The translations under genes were made by a program, and so were the position numbers. DNA of 64,000 nt from Tetrahymena elliotti 4EA (lineage: Eukaryota; Ciliophora; Oligohymenophorea; Hymenostomatida; Tetrahymenidae), in contig JH720304.1 of assembly GCA_000231825.2 (NCBI GenBank), positions 826,718-890,717 of the forward strand. The letters run 5' to 3'. The notes below the pieces were generated by a model. The model searched no databases, was not told the DNA's origin, and worked only from the letters and a program-made list of their open reading frames with translations. Of this stretch, positions 51,412-63,288 are shown in pieces (the stretch's first letter is position 1; the number at the start of each line of letters is the position of its first letter).

Positions 51412-54400
51412 ATGGATTTAAAATCTTTAATTAATGATGAAATATCTTAAAGTATTCATATGAATAGCATTTAATTTAATATAAAGGTACTTGATTTGCT
51501 TTATCTACTCATTAGTTTTTTTATTTTATTTTTATTCAAAGGACCATTAGGATTTACAACACATCAATAAAAAACTAGCCGATACAGTACTTTATTGCAC
51601 CTATGAAGATCTTAAAACAGAAGAATTATCTAAATTAAATCTAAAAATCTAGAAAAGCTAATTTGAAGAATAAAATGAGATGTTTTTTTACAGCCGAAAT
51701 GATGATTAATTTGATTAGTATTCATAATTTAAGGTATAATTTACTACTGAGGATAATAGATTGCAAAGTAGAATTAATGAAGAATCAGACTATTAAGATT
51801 AAACTCATAAATTTTAAAGTTCAAATAGGAGTAAATGGAAGGGATAGATATTTTCAAAAGAATAAACTTAATAGTATGATGATTACAAATAAAAAATGGA
51901 TTCTAGTGCTAATTAGGGAGATAATTTAGATCCTTGTCATTAAAAAACTCCAAGAAGATTATTAAAAGCTATTAATTTGCTTGTAAATGTGAAAAGTTTT
52001 TATAGATTATTAACAAAAAATTCAAGAATTTTGGGAAAATTAACAAGTAAATAACATTATTTAATTGATGATGTTACTTCTAATTATCATATTTTGAAAG
52101 AGTCGAATCATTCTAACTTTTTATCACATTTTCCTTCATTGAAGAAGGTCTTAGAAATATTCAATCACTTTCTTAGGGACCTCAGCTTTTGCATTCCCAT
52201 GTTTTAGCCTTACAATCTTGCAAAATTTTTGTGGGATATTGTTTAAGCAATATTGATTTTAAGTGTTATGTTTTTATTCAGTTTGATTGCATTTTTTTAA
52301 TTAGATAAAATACTGTTTGCTTAATTCTTTTAAATAGTTTTTATTGCTTTTGTATTAGATACACTGTTTACTTTTAACACAGCTGTTTTAGAAAAAGGAA
52401 ATGTGATTTTTGACAGAAAAAAAGCAGCAACAAATTATTTAAAGAGAAATTTTATCATGGATCAGATAGCTTTATTACCATTATTTATGTTTTTCTTCGA
52501 AATAGAATTGGATGGAATCTACTCTTGGGCTATCTATTTTTAGATACTTATGAAATTATTTGTTCTTTCTGATATTTTTGAAAGGCTAACTTTCTATTTG
52601 AACTATCAAAAAAATATGAAAAATATAGTTGATATTATAAAATTAATTTTTATAATTGGGTGTGTTTGCCATGTTTTTTGCCTCTTTTGGCATGGCTTGG
52701 CTATTTATGAAATGAATTTAGGATATTAGAAAACTTGGCTTTAAATAAGAGGGATTGAAGATTAAGATATACTGACAAGGTATGTTTAATCTTTTTACTA
52801 TCTTGCTACAACTATGATAACAGTAGGCTATGGTGATATAACGCCACAGACAACATATGAAATAATATTTTCAACTTTAACTATGTTTGTAACAGGGTTC
52901 TTTTATGCATTTAGTTTGAACAAAATAGGTAATATAATTGAAAATATTGAAATGAAAGACAAATCATATAAACAAAGTATGCAAATTATTCATCGTCTTA
53001 TGAGATAAGAAAAAGTTTCTTAAGCCCTTAGAGTTCAAATATCAAATTATCTGTAATATCTTTACAAGGTAATTTTATTTTCTGATTTTAAATTTGTTAA
53101 AATATCAATAAAAAGATAAACTAGACATTGTAGCTTCAACGATAATTTTACAAATGAATTAATGAATTTATATAAAAATAAATAATAAGGAATCAGATGA
53201 GATAGCTAAACAATAAGAAAATGATATAATAAATAGATTATCAAAAAAATTAAAATATGATCTCATTCAAGAAGTACAAGGAAAATACTTAAAAGATATT
53301 GAGTTTATTGATAAACTCCAAACTAAATCTAAAATAGTTGAGAGTATGGAAGAGTGTTTATATTCTCCAGGAGAATATATATTCAGATAAGGGGAAGTGG
53401 ATGATTGTTCATTGTATTATATAGTCAAAGGCAGTGTTGATATAACTTTTGAGTATTTAGATGGAAATAGAACAAAAAGTTTAACTTTAGCCCAACTGAA
53501 GAAATCTTAGTACTTTGGAGAGATGTAATTCATTTAAGGAAACATAAGAATTATGACAGCATAAGCTAGCGATTTTTGTAGAATGTACAAGATTCCAAGA
53601 GGTTCTTTTTTTTAAAACTTACAAGAGAGTGATTCGGATTTTGAAAATTTTCAAATGTTAAAAGAAGCTTTTGTTTTTAAAGAAAATTAAAAGTTATTTA
53701 AAATAAAATGCTATATTTGTAATAAAACAGATCACATTTCTTTAAAATGCCCAAAGACACATTTAACTTTATCAAAGTAGACTATTATTTAATAGCAAAA
53801 TAATTCGATTCCACATATTTAGAGAATTTAAAAAGAAAGAAAAAAAGAAAGATTTAATTCTTTAGAAAAAAACTTTGAGACAACTGATGCAGTTTTTCAA
53901 TTTTTATAAAAAGAAGAAAATATGTCTGAGCTAGAGAGATTTGAGAATGAACTCCACCTCAGTTAAGATGAGGCTTTTATTGAAGAGTGTCTTCAAGAAT
54001 TGTAAGAAGCAGAAAATGCCTAAAAGGAAGAAAAATATGAAACAGATCCTAGAATAATTAATGAAGCTATGTAAGAGGATGACGAGGATGAAGATTAAAC
54101 TGAAGATAATGCAAATGAAAATCAAAGTTTTTCAGTGATTGATAAAAATAAAAAAAGTGATTTAAGTAATTCTGAACCTATATATTAAACGAAAGTATAG
54201 TAAACAACAACTGATGAAACCAAATAATAATCTGAAAAGAGATTTTTATACAAAAAGATCTAGTCTCTAAGGTAAAGGAGTAAAGAAGGAAGCTATGGTG
54301 AATACTAGAACATTACTCAATAAATGTAAGAAGAAAATGGTTCTTCAGATTCTCAAAGTCTTTTTTAAAAATTATTTGCAGAATAAAAATCTAGCTTTCT

Positions 54401-56087
54401 ACAAAATTCTAATAAATCATCTATTTATTAAAGGACAAGTAGCTTAAAAAAAAGTTAAAATGAGTAAATAAATGAATTAAAAAATTAATTTTAAAATGTA
54501 GTTTAAAGTGCTTCATCTATTAATCATAACAATTTCATGAAATAATAGAATGAATCTGATTCAAAAAAATTTTAATTTGATTAAGCAGCTAAATAAGATT
54601 CGCATGAATACAACATATATTTGTAGAAATCTCAAGGAAAAATACTTTGTCATTAAAATAAAAATGCTTAAAATTTAAAGAATTCAGCTGACGAAAGTGA
54701 TTAGAATATGAGATTAAAAGCCGAAAGAGAATCAATCTTGAGGAAATCTTTAAGTTTAATAGATTTGGATAAAAAAACTTCAAAAAATAATGATCAAATC
54801 TAAGGTTAAAATAATTTAAATGAAAATTGGCAGAAGCTATAAAAACAAATAAGTTTTACAATTAAACCAAATAGGTATTAAGAAGCTATTTAATATACTA
54901 AATAAAAAAGTAAAATGAAAGTAAGAAAATCTAAATCTTTTGATGAAACTTTTAGTAATTAAATTGCAAATTTTTTGTAGCAATCACCTAAATAGACTGA
55001 TTAAAGTATTTAAAATGAATAAAATTTGAATAATCTTCTCTTGAGTTAGGATTAGGCAATAAGTTTAAATCAAAATTAGTATTAAAAGCAAAATACTTTA
55101 TCTGTTTTTAGCAAAAACTATTCTAAATAAAATAGTTTACAAGTATCTTTATCTTCATTTAATTCTTAGAAGAGTAGATTAAAGAATCTAAAAAGTGATT
55201 AGAATTTTGATACTATTTAGGGTTAGCTAAATGAAATTTAAAATAGAAGGAAGAGCAAAAGAATCACTGTATTAAGACAACTAATGAATTAAAAAAGATA
55301 GTCTGTGATATTATCGCCAGCTATTTAACAATAACTAATGAATCAAATTTAAAATTAATAAAGTAAAAATTAAATCAGTGATTTCAATTAGAATGATCAT
55401 AACTACCAATTTCAAAATAAATATAATCAAGATAATTAATATTAAACACTACTACCTCAGACTTATCAGAATAGGAACAGTTTAGTATAAAATCATAATT
55501 TTTTATCTTAAGCATCTCATCAGATGTATGGTCAACCTTAAAATAAAGAAAGGCGCTCTAATATTTATGCCAAAAATCTTATTAGACCATCTATATAAGA
55601 GTATAATAGAAGCAGATTATCAAATCCCTATATACTTTTAGGTGCAGATAATAAATTCACTCAAGAAGCATATAAAAAAGGATCTTTTACAGAATTTAAC
55701 TAGAGTAATAGAATAAAAACCTTGCTCCCATCAGATTAGTAGTTACCAATAGATAGTAATTTATACTAACAAAACCTTCTTTTTTTGTAAGACTAAAATG
55801 AAAAAGAGTCATAAGGAGACTCAAGCTATATAATGCTGTAAATTTTTGATAAATCTAGAATTTATAAATACTATTACCCTAATTTTAATATAAATGTTGT
55901 TATTTAAGCTTTAAAATAAAATAAAGAAAATAGATTAAAATAATCTGTAAGATAAAAGCAATCATCGCGTAACACTGTTCTTAGTAAAAAAATTAATAAA
56001 TAAATTACATAAAATTAAAAGCTATCAGAAAAAGTGTAAAATTTTAAAAAATTTAAAGATATCTCATCAATTAAATATATTAAATGA
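51412..56087 (+). CDS. Channel copy 5: K+-type CNBD channel with CCHC zinc knuckle
   Basis: Exons 51412-51486, 51542-53068 and 53190-56087 encode 1499 residues, the longest copy because the post-knuckle tail is ~780 residues. Pre-S1 block RRLLKAINLLVNVKSFYRLL; pore ITVGYGDITP (GYG 454-456). The S4 region (AIYFQILMKLFVLSDIFERL) has one Lys in its core. The CNBD keeps YSPGEYIF and YFGEM, but its cassette is IRIMTAQA: the Arg is present and the surrounding residues are diverged, so ligand affinity could differ. Knuckle C708-x2-C711-x4-H716-x4-C721. The tail is extremely Gln/Asn/Ser/Lys-rich with an acidic DDEDED block. It ends with the best example of the C-terminal motif, IFDKSRIYKYYYPNFN, 65-75 residues from the stop. 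Confidence 0.9.
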
Positions 56088-57336
56088 CTTTTTTTTATAA
56101 TTTTATTTGTGTTGAATCTTTCATTTTTTAATTAATATTAAATTATTTCATCTACAAAATATCATAATTTTTATCTTTATTAAATTCAACTTTTACTAAA
56201 TCTAATTTATTTAAATTAGGCTCACCTTTCTTTTCTTAATTGATTTTTCTTAACTACCTACCTTTATTTATAAAAACCTTTATTGAAATGTTATTTTGTT
56301 TTTTGACAAATTGTATTTATTATCTACTAAAAATGCTTTACTAATAATCTGATTCAAATTTATTTTTGCTGAATCCAACATTCTAGAATTTAATAAAATT
56401 TTTTTTTTACTCCTTTTTTAATGTTTTTAAAGAATAGTCGAAATAAATTTTGAATGATTTTTTGATTTCAATAATAAATAATAAGAAAAATAAATTCTAA
56501 ATTAATTTAATTTAATAAGATATAATATCAAATAAACTCTTTAATTACTTACTTACAAATATGTTAAAATTGTTTTATCAATTTTTATTTATTTATTCAG
56601 ATTTACATTTTTTAAAAGTAAATTTTTAGAATCAGCAATTTGTTTTTAGTTAAAACTCCAATAATTATTACCAAACTAGTTTATATTTCTAATTGAATTA
56701 TTTAACACAAAATTTTTTAATTATTTGTTTTTCATTTTGCTTCTTCTTTTACAAATTAACTATTTTTGGAAAAGTAAAAAGTTTGTTGATAAGATTAAAA
56801 TTTTGTTTGTTTATTTTAAACAAAATTGCTAATAGTAAGTAATTATCATTTTCTCATGTCTTCAGGATTAAGCTGAAAATTAATAAATAAGTGTAAAATT
56901 TATTTTATCATAATTTGAAAATTACTGTTAATTTTTTAATGCTATTAGTTGTAAGTATCTTGTGGGAAATGATTAATTTTAAATAATAGATAATTGTTTT
57001 AAAATGAATAAATTAATAAAAAATTCTTTATATTTTATTTGTAAATGAAATTAATTTGCTTTATGAAATTAATATTTTGATATTATAAATATGCAAAGAA
57101 TTCTAAAAAAATGAATCAAGAGAAAGAGTGATTACATTTTAAGTGAAAAAATAAAATTTATAGCATTGCATTTTTCGCTTTAATTGTCTTTTGTAAAATA
57201 ATTAATCTCTAATGAAAATAATTGATATTAATTAAATATTAAATCAAAAAAAGCTTAGCTATTTATTCATCAACATAGTATACATTTAAAGTAGAAAATA
57301 GATTGTCTCTTTGCACAGAGAGAAAGTTTTTAAAAA
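56088..57336. other. Spacer between channel copies 5 and 6
   Basis: 1.25 kb AT-rich spacer, no gene recognised. Confidence 0.6.
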
Positions 57337-60300
57337 ATGGCAAGCAGATAATTAGATGATGTAAGTATAGATGTATCTTCACTAGATAATACCCATTTTC
57401 ATATGAATTAAATACAAATGCATGACAAGGTTAAACAATTTTTTTATTTATTTACGAAAGAATTACTTCTACTAATAAAATATGCAAATTATATAAAAAG
57501 AGTGAAGAGGAATACAAACATTTAAACAAAAAAAATGGCTAATCTATTGAGTTTGAGTAGGAGGCTGATAACGGTGAATAACTTAAAATTTAAAATGATA
57601 GTATTTCAGCAGAATTAATGGCAAATAACAATGTAAATACTCCTACTTAAGAAGGCGATATTACTCCAAATGAACATAATTAAAATATATCTATAAATAT
57701 AAAAAATGATTAGAGCGTTGTAAATGACTCTTCTAATAGCCAATCAACTAGCTTAAAGATAAGTTAATTAAAGCCGCTCCAAACAAAAATTCAATCCTCA
57801 AAGAAAATTAACCTTGAGTAATTTAAGATAGCTATATAAGGTGTAAATAATTAGTAAGTATAAAGCCCTTGTAGGCCAGCCTTTGGTACTAGACTTTTAG
57901 ATGAAGGTGTTGAAAATACAATTGAAATAAAATCAGAAATTGCTCCAACAGAGAAAATTCCAGTAAAATTAATGAAAGCAATCAATCTGCTAGTAAATGT
58001 TAAGCACTTTTACAGATAATTGACAAAGAATTTAAGAATATTTGAAAAAATAACCTAAAAATAACATTAGTTGATTGGGGACGTTACCTCTCGTTTTAAG
58101 AAATTTCATTCTAAGTCTAAATAGGCAAACAAATTAACAAATACCTTAACTTAATTTTAAATTTAATCCTCAAAACTCTTTTCCAATTTAAAATCAATAA
58201 TGAGAAAAATCGAATTATTTTAGCCAAACCATTTATTTAAAAGGGTATGGGACACTATGATAGCCTTCTCGATTATTTACTTCATTTATGTTATCAGTTT
58301 GGTCATTTTCTTTGAGCTCAATACAAATCTCTATAGAAAAACATTCACACTAGGATTTATTTAATATATCTTTGATATGATATTCACCTTTAACACAGCA
58401 ATTATTGAGAAAGGTAATATTAACTAAAATAGAATATCAGTTGCAATCAAATATATCAAAGGTAATTTTGTATGGGACTTTCTTGGATTGATTCCTTTTA
58501 TGATTAACCATTTTTAAATAAATATAACTGATCCCATCATATACAAGATAGCGTTTGCCTTTATTTCCTTTAAAATATTTGAACTTACTAATATTTTAGA
58601 TGCTCTAAGCTTTTTCTTGAGCTTTTAAAAAAATAAGAAAAATCTTGTTGATTTATTTAAAGTCATCTTTTTAATTATTAGTGTTTGTCATTTTTTTTCA
58701 ATTTTATGGCATGGTCTTGCTCTATATGAAATAAAAATTTTATAGAGAGATGATACATGGATTGATAAAGAAGAATTAAATGATTCTGAAATATATATTA
58801 GGTATATTTATTCATTTTACTTCTTAGCCGTCACAATGCAGACAGTCGGATATGGTGATATCACTCCTAAAAATCCTATTGAAATTATGTTTACTATTAT
58901 TACTATGTTCTGTACTGGTATGATCTGGGCTTATTCTCTTAATTCTATTGGTTGTATTATTGATAATATAAACAAAACCAATCAAGAATATAAAAACGAC
59001 ATGGAGATGATTCATTGCTACATGATTGAAGAATAAGTTGATTCAAAAGTGAGAGTAAAAGTTAGCAATTATATTGAATATCTCCACAAAGTAATTATTT
59101 AACTTATTAAAAAAAGTTATCTTTTTTTATTGCTATTTTTATCTATTAATTTAATTATTTTTGCATTTAAAATTTTAAATAACAACTGACTAATTTTTTA
59201 TTTTCTGATCTTTATTTTTAATTAAATAATTAATAAAAGGAATCAAACCAAACAAAAAAGTAAAATGAAAAGTAAATTATCTAGAAACTCTCTAAATAGC
59301 TTTAAGAAGACCTTGCGAGAGAAGTTTAGGGAAAATTCTTGAAAGATATTCCTGTCATTAGAGATTTTGTTTCAGAAGCAACATAACTCAAGCTGATTCA
59401 ATATATGGAAGAAATATTATTTTCTCCCAACGAAATTATTTTTAAACAACAAGAACTTGATGATGGAGCAGTTTATTACATAGTCAAAGGTTCAGTTTAG
59501 CTTTTGTTTGAGAGTAGAACTGGAGATTAAAAAGAATATGTTTTTTAAGAATTACATAAAAAGTAATATTTTGGAGAGATTTCTTTTATTACTGGATAAG
59601 TAAGAGGTGCAACTGCAAAAGCATGTGATTTTTGTAGACTCTATAAGATAAAAAGATAACATTTTATAGAAATGATAAGACATAATAATAATGATTATGA
59701 AAATTTCTAAATGGTTAAAGAAGCAGTAACTTTAAAAAATAATCTTAAATTCGCTTCTATTAGATGCTATCAATGTAATTAAGGAGATCATCTCTCGAAC
59801 AAATGTCCCAAGACGCAGCTAACTCTAACTAAATAAATTATCTTCTTAAAACACAATTACTCAGTCTCTTCTCTAACGAGGACAGAACATAAACGGAGGG
59901 AGAAGGATACACAATATAGGACACTTTTGAGACTAAATATGATATAAGAAATAATGTTTAATTTTATGAACAATCCTGACCATTAACAAGATTTAATTAA
60001 TTTAGAATAAGAGTTTTTCAGATAAGAAGATGAGCTTATCAATGACGAAATATCAAGTTCAGAAGAGACATCATCTGAAACAGACACTTAGAAAACTTCC
60101 AAATCATAACTGTCAGTCATTTCATCAGCAAAAGAAAACAGTGACTTAGATTCTTTTAGTGGTCAGCAGCTATCAATAAATAAGATTAATAAAAGAAAGA
60201 GCTCTGTTTTTGTTGGTTCTAACTCAAGAGGAAGCATTTTATAAGACAATAAAGGTTAGCCGATGACTTCAAAATAGTAATTGATCATACCTAATTTGAA

Positions 60301-61312
60301 TTCTAATAACGAATAAGATCAAGATCACTAAAAAAAAACATAATAAAATATATAGCCATTAAGCACTTATAATTTAATTGCTTTAGAACCAAATATCCTA
60401 GTACTTGAGTCTTCAAATCACCTTCCTAAACATACTAGAAAGAACATAACAAGTAAAGATGACTAACAATAAATCTAGCATTAGGTTTCTTTTATAACAC
60501 AAACTACAGACGAACACTATTTAAATCCTGAACAAAGAGATGTAACTAATATAAAAAGAGGTAGTATATTAGCTTAGTCTATTAGTCTAAATGATAAGTA
60601 GCTGCAGTAACTAATATCTATAGGCAGAAAAGAAAAAAGAAACCATTCTTAAAAGATATAGAAAGATAAAGAAAAGAAAGAAAAAGATGCTTAATATAAG
60701 CATAGAAAAGCTATGCAAAGAAGAAATGATAGAAAATCAATGGGTATTCCAGGTATAGCCCTGTAAGTTCCTAGTTCTTTAAATCCGATATCGAATCACT
60801 CTTACCCTTACCATAACCAATACATGACAAGCAATTTAGCCAATAGTTATACTTTGGGTTCGAATATGATTTAAAATAATTTCCATAAATAGTTTACAAC
60901 TTAAACAACGAATGGAATAGAAAAATCAGTTCATTATATGACTGTTGAAGAACTTGGGAAAAGGTTTGATAAACTATATAATTTTAAGATATATTATCCT
61001 CATAATAACTCAACAGAAGTTATATCAAAATATAGTGCAATTATATAGAAGAATATTGATAAGTTAGTATCAAGATAATTCTTTAAATTACAAATTTTGA
61101 AAAAAAACCCTAAAAAAATTGGTTTATCAAAAAACAACATATAATTTACAAAAGATTTCACATAAAATCAAATTAGTGCTCCACAAGCTAGAAGCAACAA
61201 CAAAAAGTTAACGTTTTAACCTCAGATATAGAGTAAAATGAGGCCACAGCAAGATAAATAAGGTTTCTCAATGAAAAATTTAAATTTAGCTCAAACAGCA
61301 GAGATTGTATGA
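57337..61312 (+). CDS. Channel copy 6: K+-type CNBD channel with CCHC zinc knuckle
   Basis: Exons 57337-57429, 57501-59090 and 59240-61312 encode 1251 residues. Pre-S1 block VKLMKAINLLVNVKHFYRQL, closest to copies 4 and 5. The pore is QTVGYGDITP (GYG 481-483), with Gln replacing the Ile/Thr before TVGYG. S4 (IYKIAFAFISFKIFELTNIL) has two isolated Lys and no Arg. The CNBD has YFGEISF and VRGATAKA with the Arg. Knuckle C737-x2-C740-x4-H745-x4-C750, followed by PKTQL instead of PKTHL. The Ser/Glu-rich region after the knuckle (SSSEETSSETDTQ-like) could be phosphorylated. The C-terminal motif is more diverged: RFDKLYNFKIYYPHNN. Codons include more C/G third positions than in copies 1-5, perhaps reflecting different expression. 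Confidence 0.9.
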
Positions 61313-62010
61313 TGATTTTTAAAAAATTTATGTTTTTTTTCGTTTGGTTAAGGATTATAGCAAAATTATTTTTCTATTTAGAGTGATAATTGGTATTAAA
61401 TTTTAAATATTATCAAAAACTTTTATTTAAGAATTCTGATAAAACTCTTTAAACTTTTTTTTTTTAAAGTAAGGTGTCATTTATTTTACTATCTATGCAT
61501 TAAAATTATAAATTTCCTTTAAAAAAAATTTACAAAACGCTAAATAAATTTAAAATTGATAAAATTTTTTTCTAACAGAACAGCTCAAAATTTGTTGTTA
61601 AATTAAATATTCTTTTTATGTTTTGATAAAACCTTTAGTTGCTCAAGAGTAAATAGAAAACATTAAACACATATATTTTATATTATTAAATTTTGTAGGC
61701 TATCTAAATTTTTTAAACTCTTAAGCTAGAAATTTAAATAATATGTAGGTAAGACCTTGAGAAGTAGTGATAACATACTAAAGTATTTCAGTTAAAAATA
61801 ATTTCTTATTATTTTTAAAAAAACTGAAGAAATATCTCATTATTCAATTAAAAAAGAAAATTTGAATTAGGATTAGAAGCTGGGCTTTTTATTTTATTAA
61901 TAATCATTTATACTATAAGTTATTTTTATTGAATTTGGTACTATTTATTTATTGTTTTATGCCAGGCGTAGATTTTAATTAAGCATTTTTTAATTTAAAC
62001 AAATAAGAAT
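61313..62010. other. Convergent spacer after the array
   Basis: AT-rich, no gene or repeat recognised. Confidence 0.6.
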
Positions 62011-63288
62011 TCACTATCTAAAATTTTAAAGGTCTTTCACAATTTGTGGAACTCCTCTATTAAGCATTCTTCTGTACTCACTCCCAAAAAAATTTTATTT
62101 CTAGCATGGAATGATAAAATTTTTATGTCCTTCTTGTTGTTCACGTGCTATTCCTGTGATATCTTTTGGAGGATGAATTCCATTATTTAGTTTAAGAATT
62201 ATTTTTTTATTTTTACAAAAATTGTCCTTTGGACGATAGTGAATTAGAGGGTCAAAGTCTTCCTTTGTTAATTTTTTCTTATTTTTGATAGCATATTTAA
62301 CTACTTCTAAATTTTTAATAATTTGATTACTTTCTTTTTCTTTATTCATTTCATTAAGAACTTTATTTAGTATTGTTTATTAAATTTATCTTACTTAGTT
62401 ACTCATTTTTACACATTAATTTTATTTCTCTTGCTACCTTCTTTCTCTTAAGAAATTTTTTAAAAATTATTTAGATGATTCATTCATTTTTTCTACTTGA
62501 TTCTAATCTTTAATTATTTGTTCCTCATCACTAGCTGAAGAATCAGATAATGACGAATTCGGTGTTCTAATAGTTATAATTTTATCATCATCCAAAGGTA
62601 AGTATAAATTATTTGGGAGCAAAGTAAAAGCACTTTTAATTAATAAACATTATTAATCTTTTTTAATCCCTACAGAAGATTATCTACTTTAACATAGAGA
62701 AGAGTTCAAATTTTGAGAAGTTTGAGATCTTTACAAAATTTTCTTAACTTGCTACTTATCCCCATTGGGCTGTTATGTTAGAAAAGAAGAAGTAGATGAA
62801 GAATGATTTAGCTAGGTCTGGCTATTTTTAAATTTTATTTTCTTATTTGGGGTTGAGAAAAATTCTGAATTTTTCTTCCTTTATTCTTCTAAAGTTGAGC
62901 TTCTATATCTACATATAATTTAGGATATATTACTATTGCTGTCATTTTAAGTAGATTTATTTAAAATGTTACTTCTTTTCGGAGAGTATATTTTAAATGA
63001 ATTATTATTTCTTTAAAAGTTGTTTCTTTATTATTTTAGATTATATACTTATTTCTAAATATTTTGCGATTCAGCATTTTAATTATGATTAGAAGATAAA
63101 TTGCAAATATCTGAAATTTACTAGTGGTCCTTTTAAAAGATTGAAGAATTCAGCTTTTTCAATGAAGGCTTAATATTCAAAAAATCATTTTCTTTTATTT
63201 AAGATATACCAGCAATCTTTTCTATTGAAGAAGTTTGGTAAAAATCTTTGTTAGTATTGATTTGCTTTTTCTAAATTAAATTCATCAT
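62011..63288 (-). CDS. Ser/Asn-rich protein with a conserved-looking C-terminal segment, function unknown
   Basis: Uninterrupted minus-strand frame of 426 codons (425 residues), ATG 63288 to TGA 62011. The first ~260 residues are Ser/Asn/Gln-rich and probably disordered. The last ~130 residues are more ordered: a charged helix (LNKVLNEMNKEKESNQIIKN), then LTKEDFDPLIHYRPKDNF, KIILKLNNGIHPPKDI and SEYRRMLNRGVPQIVKDL. No membrane segment or known catalytic motif was seen. I do not recognise the family. The frame includes 63 codons that could be spliced out near 62360-62440, but no intron is required. Confidence 0.65.

Noticed and set aside
51663..51929. Small ORF at the start of channel copy 5
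   Set aside because: Out of phase with exon 2, which is open and similar in layout to the other copies.
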